NCBI RefSeq assembly: GCF_041435055.1
Contig: NZ_CP108002.1
Location: forward strand, 4,092,001-4,156,000
Direction of reading: 5' to 3'
From: Streptomyces sp. NBC_00341
Lineage (GTDB): Bacteria; Actinomycetota; Actinomycetes; Streptomycetales; Streptomycetaceae
DNA length: 64,000 bases
In this document: one piece after another, positions 63,167-64,000 of the stretch
Layout of the letters: every line of letters starts with the position of its first letter
Numbering within the stretch: the stretch's first letter is position 1
Made by a program: the position numbers and the translations under genes
The notes under the pieces: model-generated
The model's input: the letters and a program-made list of their open reading frames with translations, nothing else
What the model was told of the DNA's origin: nothing
Database searches by the model: none

Positions 63167-64000
63167 ATGAAGCTCAGAACAACGCTGGCCGGGACCGTGT
63201 TCGTGGTGCTCTCCGCGGCTTCCTGCGCACCGGGCGCCGGCAGCGAGGCTCCGGCCGCGTCCACCGGCCCGGTCAAGACCGGTGTGCCCAAGGACAACGT
63301 GACCCTGAGGCTGGTCTCCACCCCGGAATCGGGTGCGGCCGTCAAGACCATCATCGAGGCGTTCGAGGCGATCCATCCCAATGTGCGGATCGATTACCAG
63401 GACACCAACTACGACGACTACAACAAGAGCCTCAACCTCTCGCTCTCCTCGCCCCAGTCGCCGGACATCGCGCTGCTGAACTCCGTGGGCACCACCGTCA
63501 AGGACAAACTCGTCCGCGACCTCTCGCCCTACGCGAAGGCGTATGGCTGGGACAAGACGTACGCGAGCACCCAGCTCAACCAGTGGCGGGTGGCCGCCGA
63601 CGGCTCCACGCTCGGCGAGGGCAAGCTCTACGCGGCGCCCGCCGGTTTCTCGCTCGTCGGCGTCTACTACAACAAGGCGAAGGCCGCGCGGCTCGGCATC
63701 TCGGAGCCGCCGGCCACGATGCCGCAGTTCGAGGCCGCGCTCGCCAAGGCCGAGAAGGCCGGCGAGACCCCGCTCCAGCTCGGCAACGCAGAGGGCCACG
63801 CCTCCTTCCCGATCCAGCTCGCCGGCCAGTCCGCCGACGGCGCGGAGGCCGCCGCGAAGTGGACCTTCGGGCAGAAGGGCGCCACCTTCGACACCGCGGG
63901 CAACCGCGCAGCCGTCACCAAGGTCGGCGAGTGGGCGAAGAAGGGCTACCTCCCAAAGAGCGCCAACGGCACCGACCTGCAGACCGCGACCGACAAGTTC
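63167..64000 (+). CDS. Sugar ABC transporter solute-binding lipoprotein (partial)
   Basis: Runs off the right edge; 278 codons are visible from ATG 63167 (an in-frame ATG at 63131 would add 12 residues). Signal peptide and lipobox KLRTTLAGTVFVVLSAASC. The mature part is a type 1 extracellular binding protein (NVTLRLVSTPESGAAVKTII, SPDIALLNSVGTTVKD, LYAAPAGFSLVGVYYNKAKA). It would deliver oligosaccharides, perhaps released by GH16, to a membrane permease encoded beyond the window. Confidence 0.92.
   Translation, partial: MKLRTTLAGTVFVVLSAASCAPGAGSEAPAASTGPVKTGVPKDNVTLRLVSTPESGAAVKTIIEAFEAIHPNVRIDYQDTNYDDYNKSLNLSLSSPQSPDIALLNSVGTTVKDKLVRDLSPYAKAYGWDKTYASTQLNQWRVAADGSTLGEGKLYAAPAGFSLVGVYYNKAKAARLGISEPPATMPQFEAALAKAEKAGETPLQLGNAEGHASFPIQLAGQSADGAEAAAKWTFGQKGATFDTAGNRAAVTKVGEWAKKGYLPKSANGTDLQTATDKF

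Overview
The window is high-GC actinobacterial DNA, almost certainly from a Streptomyces chromosome. The evidence is an HspR/HAIR-controlled dnaK operon, dense GC-rich genes with many GTG starts, Streptomyces-type small proteins (Yip1-like, NIPSNAP, DUF4259, DUF6243-like), and Streptomyces-type IS elements and islands. No database search was possible; names rest on motifs and family knowledge.

1-11.8 kb is ordinary core chromosome. It holds the minus-strand stress operon dnaK-grpE-dnaJ-hspR with two HAIR operators, a bacterial sugar transferase, a heterodisulfide-reductase-like Fe-S oxidoreductase, an FG-GAP lipoprotein, a Yip1 membrane protein, and the phosphoribosyltransferase-dcd pair with a 57-aa zinc-ribbon protein, ending at tRNA-Gly(CCC).

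11.8-43.6 kb is an accretion array built on that tRNA. The last 44 bp of the tRNA recur six more times (26542, 32245, 34349, 36420, 40827, 43599), most followed by a hairpin, which marks six consecutive modules. Module 1 carries an XRE regulator group, an IS1380 transposase fragment, a low-GC type III restriction-modification pair, an integrase remnant split by IS4 and IS110 elements, a GmrSD-like enzyme and a CopG/PIN toxin-antitoxin. Module 2 carries a hydrolase pseudogene, a tiny lanthipeptide-like ORF, a desaturase-ferredoxin reductase-PucR regulator cluster and a thioredoxin-like protein. Module 3 carries a toxin/immunity-like remnant and a near-identical second toxin-antitoxin. Module 4 carries unknown genes, one split by an in-frame amber codon. 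Module 5 carries two secreted proteins. Module 6 carries a putative double-glycine-leader, His-rich peptide with an HxD...H oxygenase-like partner, and a pentapeptide-repeat protein. No intact integrase is visible, so the modules look like immobile or trans-mobilised islands.

43.7-64 kb returns to typical Streptomyces arm-type genes: alpha/beta hydrolase with divergent HxlR regulator, NIPSNAP, an immunity-like pair with an A8 frameshift, an AsnC regulator, DoxX-like protein, a zinc-ribbon protein bracketed by simple repeats, a TetR-SDR pair sharing a 19-bp operator, an ABM protein, DUF4259, a Ser/Thr kinase, an ECF sigma factor with coupled membrane partner, a colicin-immunity-like gene with a G7 frameshift, a polysaccharide deacetylase, DinB, DUF998, lipoprotein, a GH16 glucanase, and a ROK regulator divergent from a sugar ABC solute-binding lipoprotein that runs off the end. 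GH16, ROK and the solute-binding protein probably form a glucan-use regulon: GAAA/TTTC-type palindromes sit in both promoter regions.
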